From NCBI GenBank assembly GCA_977006965.1, contig OZ345356.1, positions 2,666,001 to 2,730,000 of the forward strand: a stretch of DNA of 64,000 bases. The letters are read 5' to 3'. The position numbers and the translations under genes were made by a program. Origin of the DNA: Phymatolithon calcareum. Lineage: Eukaryota; Rhodophyta; Florideophyceae; Hapalidiales. The notes below the pieces were generated by a model. It was given only the letters and a program-made list of their open reading frames with translations, made no database searches and had not been told where the DNA came from. This document shows, one piece after another, positions 45,559-58,342 of this stretch (position 1 is its first letter; every line of letters starts with the position of its first letter).

Positions 45559-46674
45559 CTACCCCTGTCCCGTCCCTGCATTTCGCGTCTGTTCCCCATC
45601 CGTCCCCGTCATCCCCTCTCTCCCCGCGGTCGCATCACTCCCCTCCGTGCCCGCCGTCGCCTCATCCGTCCCCTCCGCTCCCTCCGCCTCTTCATTCCGC
45701 GTCCCCCCATCCTCCTCCTCCTCCGTCCTCTCCTCCGTCCCCGTCCCTCTTGCCTCGCCGCGTCCCCCCTCCCCAATGGCGGCCTTGCACGTGGGACACT
45801 CCCTCCTGTACGCCGTCTGCAACCACTCACGTATACACTCCTGATGGTACACATGCTCGCACAACAGCCGTGTCACAACGCCCTCGCGCATATCGTCCAG
45901 ACAAATCACGCACTGCTTCTCGCGCACGGCGCCCACCTCGCTGTCGTCCACGCGCAATCTTTCCAGTACACGCTCAACGAGCTGCGCGTCACGTAACGAC
46001 TCGTTAGGCCCGCCGAGCTCGAAGCGGTGCAGTGCGTGCGCGTGCAGTGCGAGCCCGCGTTCCGTCGCCGCCTGCGCCATCTCTTCGTCCGTCACATCCG
46101 TTCTGTCACGCAGGCCTCCGAATAACGCTCTCAGTCCGACAACGGCGGAGCCGAGTGTGCAGACGATTATGGCCACCTCCCACCGATCCTCTGTCTTGCC
46201 AAAGTAGTATTTGCTCTCTGTGTCACGCTTAGGCGGAAAGGTTGTTTTGTTCTTGTATCTCCCCGGAACGTCCGGCCAGTTTTTGAGCACGGGTTCGCAA
46301 TGGTCCATCGACTTGAAGAGAACGCCCTGGCCCTTGTAGGAGCGCGATGTGTCATTGTCGGGGGGTTTCACCTGCACGCTGGATGGCAGTCGGACGGAAC
46401 GGAGGGAGAGGCGGTCGAGACGGGCGTCGAATACAAAGTAGGGAACGAGAATGGCTATCGGGCCGACGATTAGCATGAAGAGGGTGGTGCGCGATACATG
46501 TCGCGCGGGGAGGAAGCAGGACATGACGGAGAGGGAGAAGTTTATCGCTGTGCCGACGGAGAGAACCATTAGAAGCGTGTGCAGGAGACGGATGTTGGTG
46601 TTGCCGTACCGGTTCAGACGGATCAGGAGAGCGAGACAGTCGCCGGGCGTCAGGGATGTGACGTTTAGCGTCAT
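45559..46674 (-). CDS. Membrane RING-H2 finger protein, probable E3 ubiquitin ligase
   Basis: 371 residues from the first ATG in frame (46674); the frame is open further upstream without an ATG. Hydrophobic segments at about 28-52 (LLMVLSVGTAINFSLSVMSCF), 61-82 (TLFMLIVGPIAILVPYFVF) and 165-188 (WEVAIIVCTLGSAVVGLRALF) suggest three membrane passes. A complete C3H2C3 RING-H2 finger follows at about 252-293: CVICLDD, CEHVYHQECIREWL, CPTC. The C-terminal tail is Glu/Gly/Thr-rich and acidic. RING-H2 proteins of this kind bind an E2 enzyme and ubiquitinate targets at a membrane. No intron is seen. The gene is clearly more GC-rich than its surroundings. Confidence 0.8.
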   Translation of the reverse strand: MTLNVTSLTPGDCLALLIRLNRYGNTNIRLLHTLLMVLSVGTAINFSLSVMSCFLPARHVSRTTLFMLIVGPIAILVPYFVFDARLDRLSLRSVRLPSSVQVKPPDNDTSRSYKGQGVLFKSMDHCEPVLKNWPDVPGRYKNKTTFPPKRDTESKYYFGKTEDRWEVAIIVCTLGSAVVGLRALFGGLRDRTDVTDEEMAQAATERGLALHAHALHRFELGGPNESLRDAQLVERVLERLRVDDSEVGAVREKQCVICLDDMREGVVTRLLCEHVYHQECIREWLQTAYRRECPTCKAAIGEGGRGEARGTGTEERTEEEEDGGTRNEEAEGAEGTDEATAGTEGSDATAGREGMTGTDGEQTRNAGTGQG

Positions 46675-48374
46675 TGTAAGGAAAGGAGAGGGAAAGTGGG
46701 CGACGTCCGCGGCCCAGATGTGGGTTGTGGCGATGTGCGCGTGGCTCGCATTGCGGCGCCGGCCGGCGCGCGTGGAAAGTGTGTTGAGGGCAATAGCAGG
46801 CAACAAGGATGCCCGGTTGCGAGAATTGGGGACAAGGTGCTGTGCGTGTCAAACAAAGAAGGGGAGTACAGTGTGGATTACAGACGTGTGTCTGGGATGA
46901 TGTTCGTGTGCACTTCGTACAGTATGTCATAAAAATTTAATTATGGGATGTTTGTCTGTATTTTTTGAGTATACCGTGTTGGTATGAAGGATCAATCTCA
47001 ATCTCCGTCGGCCACTCGTGAAATGGGTACAAGTGCTGTGGTTCAGTCAACGAATGAGAAGGGAAATTAAACGAATGTTGCAATATGCAGGTGCATGTTA
47101 TGCTACTGTACTTTTTACTTCCGCTAGAAGGTATGACACTTGAATGGTCCTAAGTATCAGTCACCGGGGTCCGGAGGCCAGGCCTCTGGACGTTCGGTCC
47201 TAGGTCTCCGTGCATACTGTAGTTTCCACAAGTCCGCCATGGATGACATGTGAAAATTAGCACTTGCTTTTCTAACATTTTTGGGAGAAACGAACGTGAA
47301 ATACTGTCGGAGTACAGACTGCGGTCTTTTTTCTATATTTTGGATAAAAAAAGTTGCAACAGCCATTTTTAATGCAGAAAGGCGCTCGATTTCATGGCAT
47401 TTCAAAGTGGAAGTAGCGCGGATCAATGCGTTTTCTGTGCACAGCATTGATTTCAATTCGCTAGCATTGAGGACAGTCCGATTGTTTTCCGCTGTAGTAG
47501 TACTGACTCTCGTTGATCATCAATCGACCTTTTTTTCTAGTCACAACTTTTTTATTCGATTCTGGTGCAATCGTGCGTTCCATCGTCTAGACGTTCAATG
47601 CCAACAGTATATTGCAACTTGTGGACCTTCGAGAAATACAGCCCAAACTTGGAGCTCACAATTCAGACGAAGTAAATTCAGCAGGTTCTGTTGATGTTCA
47701 AGCGTCTTTTAATAGGCTTGAATTCAACCAGCCCGTTGACTACTTATGCGCCAACTTCGACATTAGGATTAAAAACCATTTTTTCATCGGCCGGCGATGT
47801 AAGGAAAACATATTCTCATGGCATCATGTGCACTCACTCCACAAGACGACTCATGGGTCCATATGTCTGTTACCCAGTACTGTACACAACGACTTAGAAT
47901 GACGAACTATTTATGACCATAATCTGACTCCGATCATCTGCAGTGCCGAGGTCGGCGACACATTGCTCGGAACCGCGCAACCACCATCAACCGCCTTCAA
48001 CTACATCTCTTCACATACATCACCGTCATCGATACTGCCGCACTTCATGTCCAGTCCACACGCTGGTATTTTACTCGCTTACAACACCACGCCCGAGGAG
48101 GACATACGAGGCAACAGTGAAACTCCCAGTCGCATCAATTACTTCTCAAACAACTCTATTTTTGGACACCACCACGTTCCTTCCTTCACACTTGCACTCA
48201 ATAAAATTCCCCTTCTTCGTGTGCTCCATCAATTCTCGCTCACTCTCTGTGGCATGATCACGTGCCCATCTATCTTCGTGACACCCGTTCATATTGCAGT
48301 CATGCCAACCTCACACATGTCGAAACGCTTGCCCGCCGTTCAACGCACTGTCGGTCTTGCTCGTGAGCAATCTC
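46675..48374. other. No gene assigned
   Basis: Presumed promoter of the RING gene at the left, then short frames (47281-47694, 47963-48418) without recognisable domains. The end of the latter frame overlaps the LINE fragment. Confidence 0.4.
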
Positions 48375-48695
48375 GAGTAGTACCTCGGAAGATATCAGCT
48401 GACCCACGAGGAGATTAATATCACGATAAAAGCTCTCGACCAATTACTTTTCTTCATCATCGTCACAAGGCGCACACAACGCGTCAATACAGCTGCGACA
48501 CTGAGCCCCATAGGAAATCTGACCGGTGGACGCCAGGCTTTTCCCTCCACCCTTTTTCCGGGGGACGGTTTTTGCAGCTAGGGGTACGAAATTAACCCAG
48601 GTTGCACGAACTTGAGTTGATTATCGAAGATACAAGAGCGTTGGCATCTCTCTTGCCGTCTCAAGCGTTTAATAAAATTCTAACTTCAAAAAAAG
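48375..48695 (+). mobile_element. LINE copy, last part of ORF2 and 3' untranslated region
   Basis: One frame reads LTHEEINITIKALDQLLFF (48400-48460). It matches LTEEETKVTEKALDQVLFF at 18680 and KRLETEKALDELLLF at 14810. The 3' region has the family stem-loop at 48538-48581 (TTTTCCCTCC...GGGGGACGGTTTTTGCAGC) and ends GTTTAATAAAATTC with an A run near 48692. Confidence 0.75.
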
Positions 48696-51505
48696 TGTTG
48701 CTTATGCTGTCACTAGAACACCCATAACGGTGTTTGTAGTTCCAAAACTTGCGCCTTGGGTGCAAATTGCCCCCGTGCGAGCCGCAAGTCTTCTTTATAG
48801 AATGTAGCTGGCTTAACAGCTGTGCGGTTACTTTTGTAGCATAGTGTTTGACGTTGAATGTCCTTATTACTTCCGACGTGCCCAGATTGGGATAAGCGCC
48901 GGTCGCAGATTTTATTTATACTATTTCTAAGGAGCCGATTCTCTGGGAGATGTGCTCAATGATCTTACATATTCCGCGCCGGTCACTGCGAATTTACCGG
49001 TCTGCCCATTGCGCGTTTCTATGCCTTTGAGATTCGACTACAGCAAGCCACGAACAATGAACTTTGTCCAAGATTATGCCATGTAAATCAGAGACACTGC
49101 TTCAACTTCCAGATCACCTTCTCATGTATTCTCGACCATACATGCTCTTCGATTTCGTGTTTGCGAGACATGCTCGCCTGCACTGCAGGATATCACAAAT
49201 TTGAGTTTATTTGCTCCGAACCAATACCATCACTGTCGCAAGTCCGCACATGAACTCGGAGACATCTTTCGATCCGTGGAACGTTCCTATTGTCGTAACA
49301 CAACGGTGCGATACCGAGAAGCCATACTCGTGAACGGCACTGAAAACTCGATAGATTATCTCGACTGCGCGTAATTATCTGCGAATTCCCAGTGAACAGC
49401 ATACTCACAGCGAACAGCCTGCTCACACTGTCTTGCGTTCGCCCGACACTGAACCGTATGTTCTGCGCTTGATGATTCGAGAGCTTCTGCCACTACTCAC
49501 AGCTCACAACCTAGGCAGTATAAATAAAGCAAACTAGCGCAAGCCCAACGAAGGGCAAGTTGGAACCAAACAATCCACAGGACGTGCAAAACCTTCTTCA
49601 CCTACGCCGTGTCTGCGGGCGTCTGGCGTACGTGCACACATGCGACAGAAACACCACCGGTTTGCAATTGACGCGCTGACCGAGTGAGGGACCATTGCCG
49701 GCCTGCAGAAACATTGCACATGCACCCAAGTGGTCCCGTTATTATCTTCTGAGTTTACCCTATCCAGAGGGGTAATCTCATCCTCCGATTCATTGCGCCT
49801 GCACATCGCAGTCGCAAGATTCAGTGGATGTCTTTCGACAGTCACTACCATCGGAGATGTATTCCCTACTGCCATGATCAAGATCATGATCATGATGGTA
49901 GTAGGAATACATCTTCGCGGATGACCATCACAAGCATCCCTTTCCAACCTGCATTCATGGCCCTTAGTGCCAATAATGCCAAATCTTAAAAGTCTTTGCC
50001 GCATCTTACCACCGGTGTGCATCAAACTTTGTGCTTACTTGTCCAGTGTCAGTCATATCAATTCAAATACAACCATGTAAATATACCCGGTAAAATCAAG
50101 ACAGAGCGCTGTTGAAGGCAAATCTGCATTCAAAGTCACTACATCGACGTCCCAGTACCTCTGGGGGGTACCACCCGTCGAAGCCGCTACTTTCTGTGCC
50201 GCCGAAATCAGCTTAGAGGCTATATTTAGAAATATATCGTCCGCGAGTACGACGCTTCGTCTCAAGGACGCGTACTTGCCATGGAGGGACCGTGGAAAGC
50301 GCCTGAGTTCTGTAGACAACTTCAGAATGACCTTTTCTCTTCCCTCGTAGAATCGACAGTTATATATCACGAATGGAACACCTGAGAGCGCTTTGGAATC
50401 TGAGTGCTCTATCCTTCATGTAATGTACTTCATCAAAAGGGGGCAACAGACAAGTGCAACCTCACCGTTTATGCAGATAATGCAGAAAATCTGAAAATGA
50501 GGTAGAGATAATAGGAATTCCCATACAATGCGTATACGGGTGTACAATAATCATAAATTGATAGCAAGCCGAAGCGGAAAAGCCATCGACGCAATAATAA
50601 AGAGTCCACCACGTTAACGATTGTCGTGAAGAGCCACACGTCCGGCGACGCGTACACAGCTCAAAAATTCTTGACGCACGATCTCCTATTCAGCCCTCGC
50701 ACGGGCGCAAAGTCCGTGTTGGCACGAAGCAGCGAGTCAATTACCGGCCGCAATGCCGACCATAGAACTTGAACGGATAGACAGACTAGGACAATTTGCG
50801 CTCATCATTGCACACTTGAAAATAGTCTTCAATTTAGAGTGCGATAATCCTTAATTTGCAGCTTGCATTTTGTACTGTTGCACTCGCAGGGTCGGCAAGG
50901 TTGTCGACACTCGCTCCCGCCAATTGTGGCTTGCTCGTGATGCGATCCTTTACTCGCTGAGATGAGCAGTGGCTTTAAGATATCGGATTCTCTAACCTAC
51001 TGGTTGGGGGTTGCATATCACGCCGGCACGCACGTGCGAGTCAGTGATCCAACTGGGCGATCTCTCGGGCCACCCCTCCTGTAATATTAGGTCTATCGCT
51101 GTCTGGTCTAACGGCTAGCGTAATACGTACGCGCGAGTGAGCGACCCAACTTGGCGATCTCTTGGTGGCTTCCAACCTGTGATAATTTCGACTGCAAGGT
51201 CTGTACGTTATTATGAACTGACTCTTGCGGGTGGCCACCCGACGTGGTTGCTCTATATGATCTCCCCTAGGCTTGGTGCTATCAGTGCCTTTCTTAGCCT
51301 TCTTGTTTCGCCATTAATCGAGCTCACATTGCAAGCCATTTCTTGTTCGAGAACGGGAGACATGCACTGCAATTTCAGATTGCCAGTGAGATGGCACAGT
51401 ACTTCGTAGCTCGGGGGTTGCGTTTCGGCCGATGTCAATGCCTTATTGTCCAGCTAACTTTGAACAAAAATTTTAGGAGCCATGCGTCGAGCGTCAGCTA
51501 TCCAT
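48696..51505. other. No gene seen; short repeats
   Basis: An inverted repeat around CATGATCAAGATCATGATCATGATGG is at 49857-49912. A ~56-bp direct repeat (TGCGAGTCAGTGATCCAACTGGGCGATCTCTCGG-like, split here for length) is at 51034-51089 and 51131-51187. The frame 49534-50025 (minus) has no domain. Confidence 0.4.
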
Positions 51506-51508
51506 TGA

Positions 51509-51605
51509 TATATTTTGAGGAAATTCGCTTCATGACTTAAAAAGTCTGTAATGTTCGCTAATTTGGAACCCCTTGCCAGAACTTCTACTCATCCGATATG
51601 ATGCG
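51509..51605 (+). repeat. Extra direct copy of the MULE terminal repeat
   Basis: TTTTGAGGAAATTCGCTTCATGAC...GTTCGCTAATTTGGAACCCCTTG is a diverged direct copy of 51614-51710 next to it. Confidence 0.65.
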
Positions 51606-51608
51606 CAG

Positions 51609-52985
51609 AGATTTAAATTGAGGAAATTCGCTGCATGGACCGAAAAAGGTGGCAAAATTCGCTAAATCGGCACCCCTTGTAATAACTACTGCTCGTTATG
51701 ATACACAGAGAACTCCATGGAAATAAACTTATCAAAAAAATAATACTTATTTCATGCGTAACTCTCTATGCTTCAGCTACTAGTCGCAAGTAGCATCTCC
51801 GTCATAGCAGGCGGTGAGGTCAATTATCATGGACTGAGCCGCTTTGTCGATGTGTTTTCTCTTCGCCTCAACAATATTGCGGATGTTCGGCCTGGCGCAT
51901 GTCTGCGAGAAGGGACCGTTGTTTCCGCAAGAGGAGCCGTGACGGGACCTCATTTTGGACGAAGTAGGGCCTCTTGCACTTGCGGCCCAGCTTAGAGACT
52001 AGGTCAAACGGACCAAATCATCCTGTACTAGCTGGTAACCAGTGACTGCAACACGAATGATGATGCCCTCGTGTTGCTTGACCCACGTTATCAATAGCCA
52101 TGCGAACCACACCAGATCTTGTTTCACGGGTCGAACGCGACTCGATGCTGCACCAAGCGTCTAGAACAATACAAAAGTGCAACGAAGACGTGGCTACATG
52201 GCCGCTGGTGCTCTTCAAAGTGGTGACAAGAGCATATAGCGTGGTAGTCGCTGTTAACTACCACAGGGAATGGTATCACTTGGCTGCTAACAACAAACCT
52301 CAGCATGTCACTTTCGATGACCTCCGGCTCCACGAGCAGCTTCTCCGCTCAGAGGATTTTTCCTGGTGCTTCTTGTAGCAGCAAGGTGTGAGGAACTTGC
52401 CTGTCGATCTGCCTTGCCAATAGACGTGTTGTGGGCGATTAAGAGGTTGACAACGTTGTCAAGTTTGCTCTAGTGCAGTCACCCACACTTAGCACGAGCT
52501 CCTTCTTCTCCATGAGTTCAGACGGTTCGGACGAGAGCGTTGAGAGTTAGCTCAGCAGTCGAATTCGACGAGGTGCAGAGTACTTTTCGTAGCAGATTAG
52601 TAGGTAATGATAAGGAAGCTGATTGAAGATATGAGTAGTCAAGGAGCATGGGCAATTGGTACACTCAGCAGAACCCTGAAGAAGCTTACATGAACCCCTA
52701 CCGAAGAGAATGAAGTGGCGCGACCCATTGACGTGATATTATGCAATTCTGAATAAGATAACTGACAACTCTCGATGCTAGTATAATGCGATTAGAAACG
52801 TGCCGACTTTCCTCAAGTTGGGACACATGGTACTTTCTCAATAAATACTCTTAATTACGTCTAATGATAAGCGGCTGTCTAGCTAAAATCATAACGAGTG
52901 GTAGTATTTGCAAGGGTGCCGATTTAGCGAAATTTGCGACCCTTTTCAGTCCATACAGCGAATTTTCTCGATTTAAATTGGTAAA
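51609..52985 (-). mobile_element. Decayed Mutator-like element (MULE) with long terminal inverted repeats
   Basis: The left repeat (about 51609-51702) and the complement of the right repeat (about 52889-52985) match at roughly 85% over 82 bp: AAATTCGCT, ATGGAC, TTCGCTAAATCGGCACCC and ACTCGTTATGAT are shared. Long inverted ends of about 90 bp are typical of MULEs, and the SWIM-domain remnant inside supports this. No target duplication could be recognised. Confidence 0.55.
52124..52333 (-). pseudogene. MULE transposase fragment with SWIM zinc finger
   Basis: The minus strand reads VVVNSDYHAICSCHHFEEHQRPCSHVFVALLY. This contains the SWIM pattern CxC...CxH, here CSC, then PCSH. SWIM fingers sit at the C-terminus of MULE/FAR1-type transposases. 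No catalytic part was found, so only the end of the gene survives. Confidence 0.6.
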
Positions 52986-53216
52986 ATCAGGGGAACATTC
53001 CCCTGGTAAAATGATCGCGTACTTCGCCGTATTTAGAAAAATGACAAGTGGCTCCGTTTCGACACTTTGCGCCGATGACATCTGTTTATTTCGAGATAAT
53101 ATCTATTATTATTTTAATTAATAAGAGTTTTGTACATAGTGTTGAGATATTAGGTCCATGTTTCCTTTAAATAAAGCTACGTATTAATGTACTTTTTATA
53201 ATAGTCTAAATATTTA

Positions 53217-54129
53217 CTAAATTCTACACACTACTTGCAGTGTCATCGTCGGGTTGAGTCCATACTGTCCTTCACCCCTGGATATCCATTTACCGTGCAC
53301 GGAGGCCATGCAGAGAGCATTTTTGTAGCGCACAATATTCTTACGAAACGTTTTCGCTTCAGTAGTGTTCTCAGTCAGCAGCTTTTTCAAAAGCTCTGGA
53401 GGATCTTTCAGTGAAGAAATATTCTCCGTGGTGATACGGGCACCTTGACAGCAATTGGAGAACACTGGATTAGACATTGAGCTGCCGACGTTTCGCTCTG
53501 CCATAAAATGGAGTGCGAGACAATTCTTGCACTCGGAATTTATCTCTCCGAAGTCCATCGGACCTAATGTTTCTTGAACGACGCTTCTTGCAAGCTGAGT
53601 TTCTTCTCTATCTGCTTGTCGGCGAGGTCGAGCTTCTTCAATAGTCTCTTGGACACGTGCAAGATGAGTTGCTTCTAGATCTGCTTGTCGGCGAAGTCGA
53701 GCTTCTTCAGCAGTCTCTTCAGCACGTGAAACTTGCATAGCCTCCCTCTTGGATTCCAGACGAGCTCGATATTCTTCAGCAGTCTCTTGAGCACGTGACA
53801 CTTGCATAGCTTCCTATTTAGATTCCAGACGAGCTCGAACTTTTCAGCCGTCTCTTGAGCACGTGAAGCTTTCATAGCGTCCCTATTGGATTCCTACCGA
53901 GCTTGACCTTCTTCAGCAGTCTCTTGAGCGCGTGACACTTGCATTGCTTCCCTATTGGATTCCTGCTGAGCTCGAGCTTGTTCAGCACTCTTTCGAGCAC
54001 GTGTGGGGTTGTTAAACGCAAAAGTTGGTACACTAGCTGTGGACGGGTTATTACCTGGCAAAACGCCGAGGGCGACGCGAACCGGCGACCTTTATAGAAA
54101 AAGAATTGGATCAAAGGATGACTTGGCAA
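53217..54129 (-). pseudogene. Helitron Rep/helicase N-terminal part with 23-residue repeats
   Basis: The minus strand encodes tandem 23-residue units (MQVSRAQETAEEYRARLESK..., MQVSRAEETAEEARLRRQAD..., THLARVQETIEEARPRRQAD...), Arg/Glu-rich and helical. Then comes a Helitron_like_N segment: CKNCLALHFMAER, FSNCCQGA, PPELLKKLLTEN and FRKNIVRYKNALCMASV. The proximal repeats (53810-54129) are out of frame. It ends at 53217 before any Rep catalytic motif. Such proteins drive rolling-circle transposition; this one is truncated. Confidence 0.7.
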
Positions 54130-54259
54130 TATGAGAAATGGATCAATGGAAGGCCACTGTGCTCACAGTGTAAGCACCGGTAAGCAGTGTAAAGCAGCTG
54201 TACGCTGTAAGCAGCAGTTCTAGGGTGTGCCCTTGGTGATCCTTCATGATGTAAGTACG

Positions 54260-54954
54260 CATCGAAAGCTACGGTACTGTAATGACTCTAATGCTATCTG
54301 TAAAGCCTTGCTGTAAATGCAAGCTGTAATGACAATTTGAAGAGAGCTATTTGTATAGGAGTATGATAATTGCGTTGGACGCCACTGCATGGAACTCTTC
54401 GGAGAGTTAGTCGACTTCCGGCATGAGACCCTGCGGCAACCTTCAAGTGCAAGAGATTGTTCGACATGCCCTCCACGATGTACCTTGTCCCGTTCACGAG
54501 TCCTTTCTGAGGACATAAATTGCGGAGCAGCATAACTACAAATCCTTTTTTCAGTTGAAGACGGTGACGATTCTCCGTCGAGCCCTTGCAGAATCTTGAT
54601 CTCCCGCCCGGCGGCGATCGACTGTTAACTGCGTTTCGCGACGCCTTGCAGCTCGAGTTGCCTCATTGACAGAGTCTAAGCGGGCTTGGCGCTGCTCAGT
54701 ATTCTCAAGCTCTCCCGTTATACGCGTGGTTTCAGCATCCTGGCGCGTTCTGCGTTGCTCAGAGCTTTCCCGCTTCGTCTAGCTCTCGCGACTGCAGCAG
54801 CAGTATCTAAACGAGATCTACGTTGCTCAGAATTCTCCTGCGCACTTCTCCTTCGCGCAGCCTCCGCATTTCTCTCTTGACGCCATTGCAGTTGGTCCTC
54901 AGTCACCTTTTGTACCTTTCGAGGAGGTTGGGGAACAATGTCATCAACCGACAT
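54260..54954 (-). pseudogene. Helitron remnant: N-terminus joined to helicase C-terminus
   Basis: It begins at ATG 54954 (MSVDDIVPQPPRKVQKVTED, then RRR/E-rich repeats of the same type as 53217-54129). About 150 bp later it reads MLLRNLCPQKGLVNGTRYIVEGMS and FKLSLQLAFTA. These match the end of a Pif1-type Helitron helicase (LLRNL, GLCNGTR, then the FP-LAFA-T segment). Nearly the whole Rep and helicase middle is missing, so this looks like an internally deleted copy. Confidence 0.65.
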
Positions 54955-57900
54955 TCTTATTTCTCTTCTTATTCAGATATCTGTCTGGGCTATTCTTGGC
55001 TCTAAGTAATACTCCAAAGTAATACCACTCACTTTACACTTTCAAATATCTGCTTCGCTGCACACGAGGTTGATGCGCGATCTTTCAATTGAAACATTTC
55101 CAATTCGCCATTCGCGTTGCACACGAGCTCTAAATTCAGCTGTCCATAAAATTCGGTATTACAACTCCTTTGCTTTTGTCCGCGTATAACTTTCCCCTGG
55201 TATAAGGAATAGCAATATTATGGTACATTCTTATATAGTTTTCTGCGCGGGCAGTACAAAGAATAGCGTTACGTAGAGTAGTATGTATGCTACACTGAGA
55301 CCACTGGTTTTGCCTTGCGGACTTTACCACGATAGAGTTTGGAGCCCCCGCAGTTTCACTATCTAATGCGACCGGGAACGGTAATATAGAAGCAAATTAC
55401 TTTCACGAACTGTATCTGCAGCGGCAGTAAAACCGATTATTACAACGACCGGAACATTCATTTCGGGAGAATACACTGCTTTCCCCATTCCATTTGATCC
55501 ATTGCGAAAACTCCATCTCTACGTACGCTAACCGCCTTTCATCATGGAGAACTAGCTCGTCGAAAAGAACCTTGATGGTGGAATATCGTGTCATTGGATT
55601 GGAATAAAAGATTGAAAAGGTGAGTTGAGCTGCTTTCGATTTCTTTTTGTCAATGAAAGAAAACAGAAGCTATCGCTTGAATTTTCTCACCGCTGATATA
55701 TGAGAAATTCGGGGATTATTCGAGCAATACGCTACGCACCGTCTTTCGAAGAAATCTATTTACGCAATCGACGGGGAAAGAGAGAGTATTGTAGCTGCTC
55801 TTCTCTCGAAAATAGAGATCTTGGAAGAATGGAACGAAAAGTTGAGAAACAAGAACGAAAAGCTATTGAACAAACTGTAATGAATGGTTGAGGCAGTCTA
55901 ATTCGAAAACTATCACCCCACAGAAAACGAGATTGTCAAAACCGACCAATTGCGTCTAGCCGGTATGGGTTCTACTGCCTCATGTCGCGTGTTTATTAGT
56001 CCAGTTCTATTGATCTAGCAGAGCTCCCAATACTGTACTGTATAAGAAGTACATTCCGTGACACAGTATTACGCGTTGAAAATATATGCAGTTTGAATAA
56101 GCCCAGATGGAGGTTTGAGTGGTATGTAAGCCGCTACATGCAATCCGAATGTAAAGAGTGTTTTGAATCAAGTTTCCTGAATGGACCTCTTTCTTTTGCG
56201 CGAATCAGCGAGCTCAAACTCCAGAGAGAGGGATTTGTCTTCGTTTCCGAGAGCTTTAAGAGGACTGATGACAGTTTTAAAGCCATCGGGAAGTTCGATG
56301 AGCAAAGGAAATTTCATTTCTTTGTCATCGATTGAATTAAGTGTGGAAGCGAGATGGCAAATAAGATCGATGTAAGGCAGAATTTTCTGTCCATAATTTG
56401 TGACGAGCGGCTAATTTATTTAGAAGGGTGTGGCACTCGTAGATTTTCAGTATACTTTCCGACATTTTTTGCCATCTCAAAATCTTGCACATTTTTAAGA
56501 TGTTCGTCGGAGAGAGATAGACCAATACTGTATTTTGCCTTATTGTCATTACGACGCCAGAGCTAGAACTCGCTCGAGTATCGCTCGGTGCGTCGTCCTC
56601 GATGTACTAATTGAGTCTGTTTCCAAGAATCGAGATTCGTCTCACTAAGCTTTTCGACCTTCAGCATTTCTTGGAACTTGTCCATGTTTTCGATCTGGGG
56701 TTATTGAAAATCTTGTCGAAATTCCGTTCGGGGACTCCACTGCGAGCAGACAAAAGGTCAATTATCAAGGAAATCGATCCCGTATAGAAAATTCGCTTCA
56801 AGTCGAAGTGACCAGGATATTGTCATGGGGACGGCTCGAAAATGTTTACATTCTGTGGCGTTTTCGTACACTTGAACCTGCAGCCAGCAAAATGCACTGC
56901 AAGACGCTGATAAAATGTAATTCATAACTAGAATAGCTCGGTGAGTGAAACGGAGCTGCCTCGCATATCTGCTCGCTGACCGGAAGACCATGAAATAGTG
57001 GCCCGTTCATCAGAGTCAAGATAAGCACCTTGTCTTAAAGACCCGGAATAGCCCCAACCGAGGCTCTGTCACTGTCGCAGCCTGAGTGATGCTATAGGAG
57101 AGGCTCTTCTGGAGCGGGAGCACCAGGGCGTGTAGTATCTACGAAAGGAGACCTCCCCCTTACTCAAAACAAGTGGCCAGCGAAGTTGAAGACGAAAGCA
57201 GAAGAAGAGTAAGACGGTGGATGAAGAGGACGGGGAATATCTGTGGAGATAATGACGAAGATGAAGCGTGGTGGTGGTTAAGAGCAGACGGGGCCTATAA
57301 CCTGTCGTTGGAAGCTATGGAGAAGGATGAAGTTCGTTTTAAGTGGAGATAATTGAGTTGGTTGGGTTCCATGGTTTATTGACTTGATCGACTTCTGGTT
57401 CAGGATATATAGACCTGAGACTTGGTCCGAGTCTGAAACGGGTCAGAACCTAGTATGGGCCCTTTGACGACGGAGACCCATTAACCCTAAACAAATCTAT
57501 CATATTCATATCATATTGAATGTACCGAGATCCAACACTTCCAGCAATAGCGTGATCTGATCCGTTCGGTGATATTGAATATCCAGATAGGTCTCCAAGG
57601 ATGAACAGAACACTTTGATCGCGTTCAATCTCGACTATGCATGAACTATGCCTTGCAGAAGAGACATTTCGTCCCCATGTGTGGACGGAGCTCAGGCAGA
57701 ACGGAAATACAGTAGCTTTATGAAGTTCCAAAGTGTTGACTGAATTTCTAGGTTGAGATCGTCGGTGCTACAGATGAACCAAGTTGCATTTTGTTGAATA
57801 TAGGTAATAAGAGATGGCTCATAAAATGTGTAAACAATCACCTGCGCAAGCATATATGGCATTTCTGACGGGAAGGAAACCGTGCAGTCGTACGAAAGAG

Positions 57901-58342
57901 CAGCAGAAGCAGGGAAATATTAGCATGACGCTGCATGACAATAGTCTTGCATGTCCACATTGCCACTTCCATTTTAAGCGTTTGTGCAAGAGCTGGTCCA
58001 ACTTGAGGAGATGAGGTCCAAAATCAATTGACTTGAGTGATTGACGAGAGTCCGATACATCTTGGTCGGTTAAATCGGGTGTTTTTTCGGTTCTACAGTT
58101 AATCCTCGATAACTGGATCCTCTTTAAGCTTATAACCTCGGTTTTTAGAATATTGCGTGCGTCCACGAATACCGTTTACCCCAAAATCTATCGAAATTTT
58201 AATATATTCAGAATACTCACTTAGTAGAATATCCTGACTGCCGATGCACGGCGCATACCTTAAAAATGTATAAAATATTGAGTACATGCCACGGAGCATG
58301 TTCTGCACGTTATCACTTGTCCACAGAATGTAGTACTGTAAG
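54955..58342. other. No gene assigned
   Basis: Short frames on both strands, the longest on the minus strand near 55136-55600 and 56337-56991. None shows a domain that could be named with confidence. Confidence 0.4.

Noticed and set aside
45517-46007. Pro/Arg-rich plus-strand frames
   Set aside because: They are shadows of the GC-rich acidic tail of the RING-H2 gene on the minus strand.
49534-50025. 163-residue minus-strand frame
   Set aside because: It runs through an inverted repeat (GATCATGATC) that gives an artificial hydrophobic stretch; no domain.
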